A DNA stretch of 64,000 bases from Melieria omissa (GCA_963971225.1 OZ020269.1:94081540-94145539); one strand, 5' to 3'. Counted from the stretch's first letter, positions 1-11,859 are shown. Notes: a model not told the origin generated them from the letters alone. Made by a program: numbers and translations.

Positions 1-1180
1 CTCTTGACAACATTGTTAGTTACAAAGTTGTTGTTTTTTTTTTTGGATAAATGTTTGAAATTTATTTCGAATTTGGAAATAGCAAAAAGTACTTTTGAAC
101 GAGAAAATATTTAAGTGAAAAAGCGGCCGGATGAGTGGCTGACAAATTAAAAAGTTACATTCATTGAAACTGTTATTTTGTGATTGTTGTTGTTGTTGTG
201 TTGGCAACTTAAGCTCATTAGCACAAAAGTGCGCGAGAAGCGCGCAAAGCATTAGCGAAATGCAGCTTGGAGCCAAAGTTGGTGAAGTCGTTTAGTGTTG
301 CACAGAGTTTCCACAGATAAGTGATAAGCAGTGATAAAGAGATCAACACTGGCTAGAAAAGGACCATAAAGTGGGAGAGAGAGGGAGAAGAAATTGCATT
401 GTGAAAGAAGCAAAAAAATGTGCAGTGATAAATCAACCCAAACAGAGCAGAAATCTTCACATAACCGAGCTGGGAAAAAAATACTGAATAAGGATAGTAA
501 GAATCAGGATAAGCATAATATTAATGTACAGAGTTGTTTATGTAAAGTTTCGATTGCAGTCTATAAAGGCACATGATGCATATTTTTTGGTTTAAATAAA
601 CATTGTTTTTGTTTCAATAAACATTTCTGCTTTACTGAAGATGATTCTTGATGCATCTTAGTCCAGCAGAACCAATTACTTGCTGAGGCTGAACAAACGT
701 GATTTGCCAGAAAATGCAATGGACAAATCATGTCTGAGCACTTAAAAAAAAGAAAAGTGATTTGAGAACCATTGTGGGGCTCGTGACTTGATTTTGGCCT
801 CATCAACCGAATTGGAATGAACGTACCTCGGCTTTTGTGACATGTGTCTGAAACACGTGAGACTCGCTATCTATATGAGTGAATGCTCAGCTCTCGGAGG
901 TTCTAGGCGCTTGTCCTCTGGCAGGATCCTTCGACTTAAGGAAGAGCTACTGAAACTCCAGCTAACGGACATTCTTCACTTTACAAAAGCGGTGCACGAG
1001 CTTAAAAAAATTCAAAGTCTCTGCGGAACTTGATGTCAAGGGCTGCCAATTGAAGGCCGCAGAATCACCCAACAGTGCTCCGGCCAGATCACTTCGAGTA
1101 GTGGCGGGCCCAGACATTTGGTCGCTTAGCGGGGAGGGGGGGAGGCTAGTAATATCTAAGTACAATGGACAACAATATTT
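1..1180. other. Low-copy region without a recognised gene
   Basis: I see no recognisable gene or mobile element here. Bases 250-420 are purine-rich and resemble a fly 5' leader. An ATG at 418 opens 52 codons to a stop at 576, with a possible splice donor (GTAAGA) inside. Nothing supports this ORF beyond its openness, so it is not called as a gene. Confidence 0.3.
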
Positions 1181-1184
1181 ACCT

Positions 1185-1863
1185 GCCTGTGTTCATTCAC
1201 TCACAACAATTTGGTACGTAAATTTTTGTTTTACTGACCAACGCAGGCGTAGTTCGTATCGCTGGATTGTGCCAAAATTAAACACACTGAAATTCTTTAA
1301 TGCAGTTCACCATTCGCATATACTTTATTTAAAATTTTCTACTTCATTTTCACTTTAGCGCTTCACGCTGGCTTCTTATACCGAGGCCATAGCTACGATT
1401 CCTAGCTCGTGGTAGTGAAAAACTCGTCTACTTCTATCGCTATCCACATTAAGCAGATGAGAATTACAATGGTAAATTGCAAAACCTCCAAGTGTAAAAG
1501 AAAAACTGCCAAAAATCGTGTTAGAATTCGGCGTTAAACTGTAGATCCCCTCCCTCCCTTCTCCCATCCGTTTGAAAAGTGTGTTGTAACACATGTTGAG
1601 AAAACAAAACAGTGTGGATACACATTTCAAACGGATACAATTTGTGGTATCACAATGGCCTAAGTGTGTTTCATACAGAAACAGCCAATACAACTTACCT
1701 ATCTTCACTTTACTGATTCACTAGTCTTTTTACCGTTGCTTACCAAAACTAAACTGACTGTCAGCACTATATCCGGCTGCCTTTTATACTTGTCGGCCTG
1801 CAGCGTAACTCTTTCTCGAACATTCTAGCGTTACCTCGAACCGTCTTTGCAATAATTACCACA
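1185..1863 (-). mobile_element. Solo-LTR-like repeat, split by a SINE
   Basis: The flanks of the SINE at 1358-1703 align by eye with 60439-60784. Shared stretches include CTGGATTGTGC, CTTTATTT, and CCGGCTGCCTTT followed by a T/A-rich run. Read on the minus strand each copy starts TGT, ends ACA and carries AATAAAG-type poly(A) signals, as LTRs do. Without the SINE and its duplicated target this copy is about 325 bp. No internal gag/pol and no convincing target duplication were seen, so solo LTR is an inference. It could be another kind of interspersed repeat. Confidence 0.45.
1358..1703 (+). mobile_element. SINE family B, nearly full-length copy
   Basis: This is a tRNA-headed SINE of about 346 bp, flanked by a 9-bp target-site duplication TTCACTTTA at 1349-1357 and 1704-1712. 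The head keeps a diverged B box (TACGATTCC). The body has a central block ending in GGCGTTAAACTGTAGATCCC and a 3' part with GTGGTATCACAATGGCC, ending CTTACCTATC. Related copies are at 21310-21690 and 51650-51775, with 3' fragments near 8825, 21207 and 61208. The head is about 20 bp shorter than in the 51.7-kb copy. The duplication shows it inserted into the LTR-like repeat. Confidence 0.85.
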
Positions 1864-1949
1864 AAATTACCATGTCGCCTAAATGTATACAATGCTACAG
1901 CTACAGCAGCAGTGACAAAGGCTCGTTTAGGGTTGTCGTGTTACCTGTG

Positions 1950-2470
1950 CTAGTGAAATGGGGTTGAATAAAGGAACTTGAAACTAAGTAAAGTAGAGTA
2001 GAATAAAATACAACTAAAGAGAAGTTCCTAGAGGGAGCTGGACTAGAAAAGATAGGAGTAGCTTGAAGTAAAGTTAAGTATAGTAGGTGTGTCAGTCTGG
2101 CAAAACAAAGTGGAATAGTGGGATGGAGTGGGAACAGGAAGGAAGGAACGGTATAGAATGGAGTGTAAAGAGGTAGAACGTAGCAAAATGGAGTATCCCG
2201 GAATGTGTTGGAGTAGAATGGTTAAGAGTAACTTGAAGTTGAGTTAAGCATAGTGAGACTGGCTCAGCCAGAGCACCATTCCATTCCGAATAGAACGAAA
2301 TGGAATAGTGAAATGGGGTTGAATTGAGGAGCTTCAAATTAAGTTAAGTAGAGTAGAATAGAGTAAACTGAATAGAAAAGAGTGTTATGAATGCAGTTTC
2401 CTGTAAGGAGCTGGAGTACAATGGAAAATAGTAGCTTTGAAGTAGAGTAAAGTAGGGTAGAGTTAGGTTA
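1950..2470. repeat. Degenerate tandem repeat rich in AGTAGAG/GGAATAG
   Basis: Two long blocks (about 1950-2085 and 2304-2465) share GTGAAATGGGGTTGAAT followed by AAGTAGAGTAGAATA and an AGGAGCTGGA segment. A third, more diverged unit lies between them. Strong A/G skew on the plus strand. No coding signal. Confidence 0.6.
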
Positions 2471-2479
2471 GTGTTAATC

Positions 2480-3840
2480 TGAGTTCTTTATCTGAGTTTA
2501 GCATTGTCTGGAGTAGTGAACCCTTAAATTGTTAGTATATTTAACAAACTTTCAAAGAAACTTGATGCCTTGCCTCGAAACTTATTCAAGACCTGAAAAG
2601 ATTCGGGCTTCTAAGTGAATCAGATAGCAGTAGCTTAGTAGTGTTCATAGCGTCCATGGTGGAGCTGTTTCCAGTGGAATTTCCAAAATGTCTGAAACAA
2701 AATATTTCAGTGATACGAATACAAAATTTCTGATCTTCATAGACTAACACTAATCAGTGTGTGTGTGGGAAATTTGACAAAAAATGCTTGGAACAGTGTC
2801 TCCACGAAAAACATATTCTTACGAAAATTACCTCCTTAATTTCGTATCTGGATTGTGCTTGAAAAAGAAAACCACTTCTGAGTTCAGCGCAAACGCAGTC
2901 AAAAACCAACAATCACTTTATTTAAAAATGTACACTTGTTTGTCTTTGCTCGACCATTCTCGCACAGCCCATTACCGTCGCCAACCATCCTTGCCATATC
3001 GAGATTATAGCAAGTTTGCCGTACTCTAAAGTGCGTGCCTAAAAGTATGCCCGTAAAAGCATTCATGCATAGCACAGCACAGAGTACCTCATCGTTACAA
3101 TATTTAAGCAAGCACATAATTTCAATACGCACCAAAGCAGAAAGTACACAAAAAGATTAGATACAAATCGTTTTGGGGAAAAAAGAGATTCGAAAATGGT
3201 ATGATTGTATGTTTTTTCATGATGCTGTTGAGTGCATTGAAATAAACAATGAAATCTACTTTAAATTTAATTCAACAATACCAAGCTCCCAATTCTACAT
3301 GAACTTGAAAGTTGCTACTTTCAACCAGTTACTGTCAAAACTTGGAGAATCGAATAATCATGCAGCAAAAGTTAGATGGAAAGCGGATTTTCACAGTTTG
3401 TTTACATCCGTCAATATGAACAACTCTAAGATTCGTCTAAGGTCCAAATCATGTGACAAATTCTGCTTTGTTTCTGCAACTTGAATTGAAGGCTATAGCG
3501 CATCGGCACTCGCCTGATAGCAGTGCTTGCAATCTGCCTTGCATTATTTTCGGTTGCCACTCAATATTCCAATGCAATGCGTTGGTAAAATTTTCATTAA
3601 CACTTTCCTTGTTACTCACACCAAGCGTCGAACATGACCCACACCAACAACGAAGGCAACATACAAAAACTCCAACACAAACACACACACACGTCCGATT
3701 GCGGAGGGTCTTCATCAACGCTTTCGAGTCACGCACTGTGAAAATTACCCACAAATCTAACCAGAGCATTGCAGGGATGCTCGAAACCTCAAAATTACAA
3801 TGCAACATTTTTGAGTTGCGCCGAAGGGACGAACGGGACA
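2480..3840. other. AT-rich region without a recognised gene
   Basis: No conserved protein, repeat or RNA gene was recognised. Short open frames exist on both strands and overlap each other, as expected by chance. Confidence 0.3.
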
Positions 3841-4560
3841 CGCGATGCGGCGGTCAGCCGACAGACAAACGGCTGCCGTTGGTGCGCCGGTCGAACGTTT
3901 TTCCGGCACTTTTTTCGGACACCTTTCCAACTAGTGGCGGATTAAGTGGACACACAGCTGAACGCGGCGGCGCGGTGAGTTCGGGCACAGACAGTCGTAT
4001 GGACAAATGCTCAGTTGTATGTTTGTGTGTGTGTGTGTTTGCGTTTGCGTGCGTGCGAGAGCCACACAGACCAGCGAATGCGCTCATTTGCATATTTTCC
4101 AATTTACAACAAAGACAAACTGTTGCAGTTGTACGAATTGTTGTTGCTGTAACAGGGACAGCGGCTGCTATAACGGTTATTGTTGCTACATGGCGTCGCA
4201 CTGTGGCCTGCTGTTGTTGCTGTTGTTGGGGTTGTCGTGTCAGCTTCAAAATTACTCCAAAGGGTGTCATTGGCTTGTAGTCCAGTGTTGTTTGCCTTTG
4301 CCGTGCTTGCCCCCCGTACTCATTCTCTCTTCTCGCCCCTCTCCCCGGCATCACTTTGCGGTGTGCAACAACACTGGTTCTTCATAAGAAGAGACGAAGT
4401 GTTACATGCAAATGTGCACGTCTCCCTCTACCGGCTTCTCCCATTGCGCTGCGGCTGTGGCGATGGTGGCCGCTCGGTTGTTGGCTTGGACACGTTTCAT
4501 CGACGTCTTCTTCGTGTCCGTCTGTTCGGTGTAGTTTTTATCCACTTCGGACTGGTGTCG
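3840..4560. other. GC-rich low-copy island with GT and GTT runs
   Basis: This stretch is much richer in GC than its surroundings. It contains a (GT)n run near 4020-4040 and GTTGTTGCTG runs. Frames are open on both strands only because stop codons are rare in such composition. It resembles regulatory or 5'-flanking fly DNA, but no promoter could be pinned down. Confidence 0.3.
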
Positions 4561-4564
4561 GCGG

Positions 4565-5996
4565 TGCTGGTGTTTTCATTTGTCGTTGTTAGTGTTATAG
4601 CATTTTTTGTTGTTGCAATTTGTTCATATTGTTAATGTTGCTGTTCTCTGTTGTTGTTGTTGTTATTGTTATTAATGGTGTAGTTGTTGAATTCTTTGTT
4701 GTTGTAGCTAATTTTTTGTTGGCTGTTTTTATTGTTGTAGCTAATATTTTTGTAGTTGTTATTGTTTTTGTTGCACTCATGTCTTTTCGAATCGATGTTG
4801 TTGTTGTAGCTGCTTGACTTGTTAGCTTTTTTTGGTGTTGGTAGTGTGTGTGTTTTTTGTTGCAATTCGCTCTTGTTGTTGTTGCTAATGATTCTTGCTG
4901 TTGTTGTTTTCATTTTTGTTGTTAAAATTATTACAAAATGGTTGTTGTTATTGTTCCTTTCATCTTTTTGGTTCTAATGAATTTGACTTTTGCTGTTGTT
5001 GTCTAAAGAATTCTTCGGTTGTTGTTGCTGTTGGAATTTCGGTTGATGCTGTTGCTTCACTTGTTGTTGTATTTTCGGATCTGAGTTGCCATAACGTCAG
5101 TTTTGATTCTTGCAATTTTAGTACTGGTTGTTGGAACTTTATTTGTTGTTGTAATTTAAGTTATAGTTTTAGTTCTGATTTTTGTAGTTTTTCTGGCTTT
5201 TGTAGTTAAAGTTGTTTTTGTTATATTTTCAGTTCTAGTTGTTGTAGTTTTAGTACTGTTTGTTGTATTCGTTGTTATAATTTAAATTCGAATTGTTGTA
5301 GTTTTAGTACCTGTGGTTGTACTAAAGTTGTTGTTGTAGTTTCAGTTCTGATTGCAGTAGTTTTGATACTATTGGTTGTAATTTGAGTCTGGTTGTTGTA
5401 GTTCCAATTGTTGCCATATTTGTTGTAGTTCTATTTGTAATTGTAATTTTAGGCGTTGTTTTTATTGTAATTTACGTTTTAGTTGATGTTGTTATAATTG
5501 AAGTTCTGGATGTTTTACTTCTAATTGTTGTTACACTTTCAGTTCTAGTTGTAGTTTTAGTACATACTGATTGTTGTAGTCTATTTGTTGTTGTAATTTG
5601 AGTGTACGTTGTTGTAGTTTTAATTCTAGTTGCTGTTGTAATTTCTATTCTGGCTTTTGTAGTTCTAGTTGTTGTTGTTATAATTTCAGTTCTAGTTTTG
5701 TTATAAGTCCATTTCTAGTTGTTATAGTTTTAGTATTCGTTATTGTATTCTAGTTGTAGTTGTAATTTTAGTTCGGGTGTTGTCGTTTTAGTACTGGTTG
5801 GCATAACTCTAATTGTTGTTGTAATTTAAGTTTTGATTGTTGTAGCTTTAGTATTAAGTATTTGTTGTAATTTGAGATCTGATTATCGTAGTTATAGTTG
5901 TTGTTGTAATTTATGTTAGACTTTTTGTGGTTTTAGTACTGGTTTCAGTTATATTTTTTTGTAGTTTAAGTTGTGGTTGTTGTAATTTTAGATGTT
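4565..5996. repeat. Degenerate GTT/GTTGTAGTTTTAGTTCT array
   Basis: About 1.4 kb of cryptically simple sequence. GTTGTTGTAG, TTTTAGTTCTAG and GTTGTAATTT segments recur in varying order at roughly 40-70 bp spacing. The plus strand is almost free of C and has extreme T/G skew. The array resumes after the TTTTA block, at 6280-6690. Long translations are poly-V/L/F artefacts. Confidence 0.9.
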
Positions 5997-6265
5997 GTAT
6001 TTTATTTTATTTTTTAAAATTTAATTTATTTTATTTCAAATTATTTCATTTCATTTCATTTCATTTCATTTCATTTTATTTTATTTTATTTTATTTTATT
6101 TTATTTTATTTTATTTTATTTTATTTTATTTTTTATTTTATTTTATTTCCTTTTATTTCCTTTTATTTCCTTTTATTTTATTTTATTTTATTTTATTTTA
6201 TTTTATTTTATTTTATTTTATTTTTTTATTTTACTTGTATTTTATTTTGTTTTAATTTATTTAAT
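5997..6265. repeat. TTTTA/TTTCA pentanucleotide microsatellite
   Basis: Tandem TTTTA with TTTCA and TTTCC variants, breaking up at both edges. It lies inside the GTT-rich array and is the same unit type as the block at 47.9-48.5 kb. Confidence 0.95.
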
Positions 6266-6279
6266 TTAATTTGAAATAC

Positions 6280-6690
6280 TTCTGGTTGTTTTAGTTTAAC
6301 CTATGGTTTTTTGTAGTTGTAGTTGGTTTTGTATTTTCAGTTCTAGTTGTAGTGTTCCTTCTGATTGTTGAATGTTGTTGTTGTTGTGATGTTAGGTTTG
6401 ATTACTAAAGATTTACTTTTGTTTATTGCTCTTGTGGTTTGAGTGTTGGTTGTTTGTAATTTTTATTCTGGTTGTTTTTTTGTTGCTACGTGTTGTTTGG
6501 TTTCAGTTTTAGTTATTGTTGTTCCTGCTGCAATTGTTGTTTCGTTGTTAGTTGCTATATCTATTTTACGTATGGTTGTTGCAATCGGGTGTCTTCTTTA
6601 TGTTAACTTTGTTGTTTTTGTAATCTTTTTATTCCTAGTTTTTATTGTTGTTTTTGTTGTTGTTGTTGTTGTTGCATTCTAACATTTCGA
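6280..6690. repeat. GTT-rich degenerate array, second part
   Basis: Continuation of the T/G-skewed array after the pentanucleotide block. It ends in a cleaner (GTT)n run at about 6645-6675. Confidence 0.85.
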
Positions 6691-7740
6691 CCTCAGCTGT
6701 CGTTGTGTATTCATAATCATCCACGCGGGACTACAAGCGACTACGGTGTTCGCTCCTAACGGTATGCAGCAAACAAGCACACACAAACACACACTGCGAC
6801 GTCAACCGACACCGATTGCAATGGTGTCGGAGAACGCTCGCACCTCTCGCCTTGCGCCACAGCATCGCAGTTGAGCTCTGCCGAACTCATTAGCTATGCA
6901 ACACGCGTCCCGGCAGCTGCAGCCAGTGCCGTGTCCGCTGCCGCAGTCGTCGCTGCTGCTGTCAGCGAGTGTTGCTGCATTTGCTGATGCAGCACAACAT
7001 TACTGGCCGTCAAGTCCAAGTCCTCGTGCCGCAAGACTTTGTCTACTTGTGTGGCCCGTAATGCACTTCGTTTGCGGTTGAACATTTTCTATGCCTTCAA
7101 CTTCATCTGCACCGCCTGCGTTTTTGCCTATTTTCTCTATTTGCTGTATTTTTTCGTCATTCTGCATTTATTCTTTACGTTTTTGGTATTTGTTTGTATT
7201 CAAGGCTGGTGTGGCAGCGCGCGTGACCTGTCGCGTCTCCTTGCGAAAATTTCGTGTTAACAGCAATGCCAGGCCATCTTGTTAGAAATTCCCTTTCTGC
7301 ACTGCAGCTGCCCCGCTGACGTCTTTGGCGAGAGCTGAAATTCAATTTTATGTGCAATTGTCAAAGTGGCAGTGACGGAATCTGTCATGTCAGCGCGCCA
7401 TGAGCGACGAAATCAAATATTCAATATCGGCTGCATACTTTCAGGCGTTGCCTGAAAATGCGAGAACAAATATGTAGCTTTAAGTTGTTTGTTGGTAATG
7501 AAAGAAATGGTTAGGAAGTGGCTAAGAATTGGTTAATGCTTATGGAAAATAATTAAAGTAATAATTGTTGTGTAATTTTGAAGAAAGCCGAGTAGTGTTT
7601 TACAGGAACTTTTGGTCATTTTACGGTTGTAAGAAGAAGAAAAATTCTTTGGGAAACATGAAGAGCTATTCAGTTAGTTAATGAATAAATGAAATAATTA
7701 ATAAAAGTAGTTAGTCAGTTTTTGTTTAGTTTCATTTCAA
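6690..7740. other. Low-copy region without a recognised gene
   Basis: Moderately GC-rich to about 7300 with CTGCTG/CAGC runs, then AT-rich. No recognisable protein domain, repeat or RNA gene. Confidence 0.3.
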
Positions 7741-7741
7741 T

Positions 7742-7834
7742 AAAGTTTTTCTTGTAAAATCCCGCTATGAAGAATTGTGATGATTTCCAAAGTTTTTCTT
7801 GTAAAATCCAAATATGAAGAATTGTGATAATTTG
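7742..7834. repeat. Two-copy direct repeat of about 47 bp
   Basis: AAAGTTTTTCTTGTAAAATC followed by TATGAAGAATTGTGAT occurs twice in direct tandem with few differences. Confidence 0.85.
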
Positions 7835-8820
7835 CTTTTCCTAAAACTTGAATGGGTAACTTCTAACCCTAACCTTAACCGTAAAAACTTAAAAGTAAAA
7901 ACTTTCTCAAGTATACTCATAGGCGCTGTGGACTGTAATACGAATTAATAAGCAGTGAAATGCAGCAAAAAATAGGCAAAAATCACTAAAGAATCACATT
8001 AGATTTAAGCAAAAACATGTACACAACATTTAAGTTGACATGCAGACTCTGTGCTGTCTAAACTAAATAAAACTATTTCACCAGTAATGCATACTGAAAG
8101 CGTTTTCTTGTGTGTATGTGTGTGCGTGCTTTCAGTGTTGGCACCTGGACTTATATCTGTGAACTGTAAAATTTGATTGTTGCCAAGCAAAATAGACTCA
8201 AACCAAGCCAAAGTCTCAGTAACAGTTGAAGTAATAACCAGCAACAAAAAATTTAGACACTACTCGCTGGTTTGCAGCTAAAAATTGCCATTGATAAACT
8301 CACATTTTTTTAGCATCTTTAAATGTTCAATTCCTGTTCAGTGAGCGAAGCTTGCAATACAGTTTCATGTAAATAATATAAAATTGTTTGCATAAAACAT
8401 GAGGCCTGCACACCGCCGCTCCGGATGCTGCAGCGTCCCCTTTGGCTTTTCGGCTGGTAGCGCTGCTGGTGTTGCTTCCTGTTTGCTGGCAGCAAATTAA
8501 GCAGCGCAATAGTCGAACTCTGTGTGTGGTGTAACCCTTTTTATTGCCGACTTAAAAGTTGTTTCTAGTATTGGTTGTTGTTGTTTTGGTTCAATATGTT
8601 GGGTCGTCTTATTAGTGCTATGAGGCGACTTATTGTTGAGGGCCCAAGTCGGTGATGTTCGATTGCAAAGTTATAAGTGAAAGAAAAAGGTGTCAGTCAG
8701 TTGTTTTCATTTCAGGGGTTTCGCCTTTTTTATTTATTTTTAAATTTTTTTTGTATGTTTTGTAAGTTTTTTTAAATTACAATTTGGCTTTTTAAACTGA
8801 CAAATTTAAGACATAAAAAA
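7835..8820. other. Low-copy AT-rich region
   Basis: No gene recognised. A short CTAACCCTAACCTTAACC run lies near 7860 and a GT-rich run near 8105-8130. The rest is unremarkable. Confidence 0.3.
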
Positions 8821-8824
8821 TGGC

Positions 8825-8900
8825 TTAGGTAGCTAGTAGTGGCTTCCCCAAGGCTGAGCCCACTTAGGCCATAAAAGGCCATTGTGATGTCACAATCAGT
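8825..8900 (-). mobile_element. SINE family B, 3'-end fragment
   Basis: Reversed, the stretch matches the 3' part of SINE B. CACTTAGGCC, CCATTGTGAT and a TAGGTA-type tail appear in the right order, with small insertions. It abuts the tandem array that follows. Short and diverged, so only moderately supported. Confidence 0.45.
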
Positions 8901-10035
8901 CAAAGTCCGCTCACACATTGAACCAGTTTGAGCTGCTTATAAAGCCTGAAGAACCTAGCAGAATGTGAATCAACAGTCAGACAATCAATTAAACTAAACT
9001 CCGCTTACTGATTGAACCAGTTTTAACTTCTTGTGAAGCCTAAAAAATGTGAATCAACAATCAGACAATCAATCGGTCTTAAATCCGCTCATCTATTGAA
9101 CACTTTTGAGCTTCTTGCAGAGCCTAGAAGAACCTAGAAGAATATGAATCAACAATCAGACAATCAATCGAACCAAACTTCGCTCACTCATCGAATCAGT
9201 TTGAGTTCCTTACGAAGCCTAAAAAATGTGAATTAACAATCAGACCACCAATTGAATTTAAGTCCACTCATCTCTTAAACCAGTTTGAGCTTCTTGCAAA
9301 GCCTAGAAGAATGTGAATCAACAATCAGACAATCAATCGAACTTAAATCTGCTCGCCCATTGAACCAGCGTGAGCTCTCTGCAAAGCCTAGAAGAATCTA
9401 GAAGATTGCGAATCAACAATCAAAAAATCAATCAAACTTAAGTCCGCTCACTCATTGAACCAGTCGCTCACTCAAATACGGTCACTCATTGAACCAGTTT
9501 GAGCTCCTTACGATTCCTGGAGGACTGTGAATCAACAACTCCACTCACTCATGGAATTAGTTTGAGCTCTTTAGAAAACTCTAAATCAACAATCAGACAA
9601 TCAATCAACGTTGAAAATCCGGTCACTCATTGAATCACTTTGAACTTCTTACAATGTCTAGAAGACTGTGAATCCACAATCAGACACTCAATTGAACTTA
9701 AGTCCGCTCACTCATGGATCAGTTTGAGCTCTTTGAAAGACTGCGAACCAACAGTCAGACAATCAATCGAACATAAGTCTACTCACTCATGGAATCAGTT
9801 TGAGCTCTTCAGAAAACTGTGAATCAACAATCAGACAATCAATCGACGTTAAAAATCCGGTCATTCATTAAATCAGTTTGAACTCCTTACGATTCCTAGA
9901 AGACTGTGAATCCGACAATCAATCGACGATCAAAATCTCCTCACTTATTGAATCAGTTTGAGCTCCTTACGAAGAAACGATGAGACAATAAATCGAACTT
10001 AAGTCCGCTCACCCATTGAACCCATTGAAGGTTAG
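8885..10035. repeat. Tandem array, 80-95 bp unit, about 13 copies
   Basis: Each unit carries CAATCAGACAATCAATCGAA, then a TTAAGTCCGCTCACTCATTG segment, ACCAGTTTGAGCTCC and a GAAGCCTAGAAGA stretch. Spacing between GTTTGAGCT motifs runs from about 75 to 95 bp. Copies differ by point changes and small indels, and one unit near 9470 is partly duplicated. No coding frame persists through the array. Confidence 0.93.
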
Positions 10036-11270
10036 TCGAAGGCTAGTCGACGGTAAAGAGTCTAGTCGACTAGACCCCCTAGATTATCGAAGAAGAAGAA
10101 GTGTTCTTTTTCAGTTTGTCTTATAAAAACTGAACATTGGAGCTGGTCTGAGAATGAATGGAATGGAATTGAATGGCTTGAGTTCCCAACTTGAGTAGCC
10201 AAGCCAATTGTTTTTTATTCGTATTTAGTGTTTCTTTGAAATAGAGTGAGAATACATAGAGTTTTTATCATTTCTTCAACTCCACATCTCATAAAACCCC
10301 ATTACTTAAGACATAACCCAATATAAGTGTGGAAGGACATGCAAACACGACTCATAGAACCTGGCAATTGAGACGAGTGGCAAACTGCAGCGCGCAACAT
10401 TTTACAGCCTTACAACTTGCCTCAGCTGTAAGAAATTGATATCGAAATTGGAAAGAGAGATTTTTGTATATTCGGATTGTTGATATTTCCGCATAACTTC
10501 GCGTCACTTTCGCTGGCATACAACAAATAATTCATTTTATTATCTTTGTGCCGTCATTCCTCGGCATTTGTGTGCAAACGTTAGTGGTTGTATGTACGTG
10601 TGTGTGTGTTGGTGAAAAATCCAAAATATTAAAGAATGCATATTTGAATTGAAGAAGCCGTAGCAACAACAACATATCGTTGTGATATCAATGCGATTTT
10701 CACAATTTTTTCTAAGTAGTGATGTGGGTTTAAAATTGTCTACATGGATATTTGAAGAATAAGAAAGTTTACATAAAACAAATAATGAAAATAAAAATAT
10801 ATAAAAATATAACAATAATTTTTTGCTGTGATAATAACTTTAACTTAATGTTTGTTAAATAAAAAAATAATAAAAAATATATTTGTTATATTAATTGTCT
10901 GCATTATCAGTTCTCGGCAGTTAATACTTTATAAGTCAAATGTCTTAGTCTTTTACAATTTTTACAAAATATTTGCTGTTTTTGTGGTTAATTTATGCTT
11001 AAAAACTTATTTAAAAATTTCAAATTTAAAAGAATTTGTTATTTTAAAGAAAAATAAAGAAAAAAATAAAAAAATTAATTAAAATATTTCAGGACACTTT
11101 AAAAGTTGTTTTTGTAATTTTGTCATTTTTTTGTACTTTTGGACTTGATAAATTATTACTTATTTTTAGTATACGATTTTTTGTCATCTATAAGTTTCAC
11201 AAAATTCCGTTTTGTTTAATTTTTGGCAAGTTTTTTACTTAAAAATTTTATATAAATGTAAATATTATGT
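10036..11270. other. AT-rich region without a recognised gene
   Basis: Begins with a TAGTCGA-rich palindromic stretch (10028-10075) and becomes very AT-rich after 10800. No domain, RNA gene or clear repeat was recognised. Confidence 0.3.
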
Positions 11271-11272
11271 AA

Positions 11273-11360
11273 ACAATTCGTCGCCTCAGAAAACAAATGT
11301 CGTATATCTTACTAGGCTCAATAGAACATACGACATTCGTTTTCTGAGGCGACGAATTGT
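11273..11360. repeat. Near-perfect 33-bp inverted repeat, 22-bp loop
   Basis: The left arm 11273-11305 and right arm 11328-11360 are complementary at 32 of 33 positions; the single difference is A versus C opposed in the fold. The arms contain CGTCGCCTCAGAAAAC. At 88 nt with a short loop it has the size of a pre-miRNA hairpin. It could equally be a tiny foldback element. No convincing target duplication flanks it. Confidence 0.85.
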
Positions 11361-11449
11361 ATACATCGAATATGATTGTAGAAATTTTGTTACTTTATAT
11401 AATAAATGTTTATATATACATATATAAAAACAATATACATATATGTACG

Positions 11450-11605
11450 TGACGAACACACGAATTCAATTTGAGGGGTATTCCGTACACAGTTTCTCAG
11501 TCCAACAACAGTTAAAACCACATTTTTCAGCCAAATTATTTTTAAGATACAAATATTTGGAAGGCTTTGAACCGCCAAAACCCTACTTGCCTGCGCCCCT
11601 GTGTT
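11450..11605. mobile_element. Decayed relative of the hAT MITE at 11860
   Basis: Segments run in the same order as in 11860-11998: GAATTCAATTTGAGGGG, GTACACAGTT, then GGCTTTGAACCGCCAAAACC near the right end. Terminal repeats are not intact, so the assignment rests on collinear similarity only. Confidence 0.35.
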
Positions 11606-11859
11606 AAAGATAGGTTCATAAAATTTCTATGTCGACTTTCAATTGTTGAAAGTCTCTCACGAATTATCGACTTGACATACTTACGCACTTACGCGGAAAC
11701 AAACACGTCAGCGATTTAGTGCCGTAAAATTGAACATCTCTATGAATGAGTGCATTTGATATGGAAATAGATCGAATTTTTTATACCCTACATCTCGGTT
11801 GTTTGGTTCCACTCGCAGTGTTTTGTTTTTCTTACCACTGTTTCCGATTAACTCTATAG

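Noticed and set aside
418..576. 52-codon ATG-initiated frame in leader-like DNA
   Set aside because: Hydrophilic, with no domain or homologue known to me. A possible donor inside could make it a first coding exon, but there is no positive evidence.
3453..4354. Long open frames on both strands (275 and 166 codons)
   Set aside because: Both strands are open at once in a GC-rich stretch with GT and GTT runs. The translations are poly-C/V/Q-type low complexity with no domain, so the openness is compositional.
5927..6274. 115-codon frame rich in F, Y and I
   Set aside because: Direct translation of the TTTTA pentanucleotide array.
7860..7880. Telomere-like CTAACCCTAACC run
   Set aside because: Only two or three imperfect units. 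Flies lack this type of telomere repeat, and it is probably chance.
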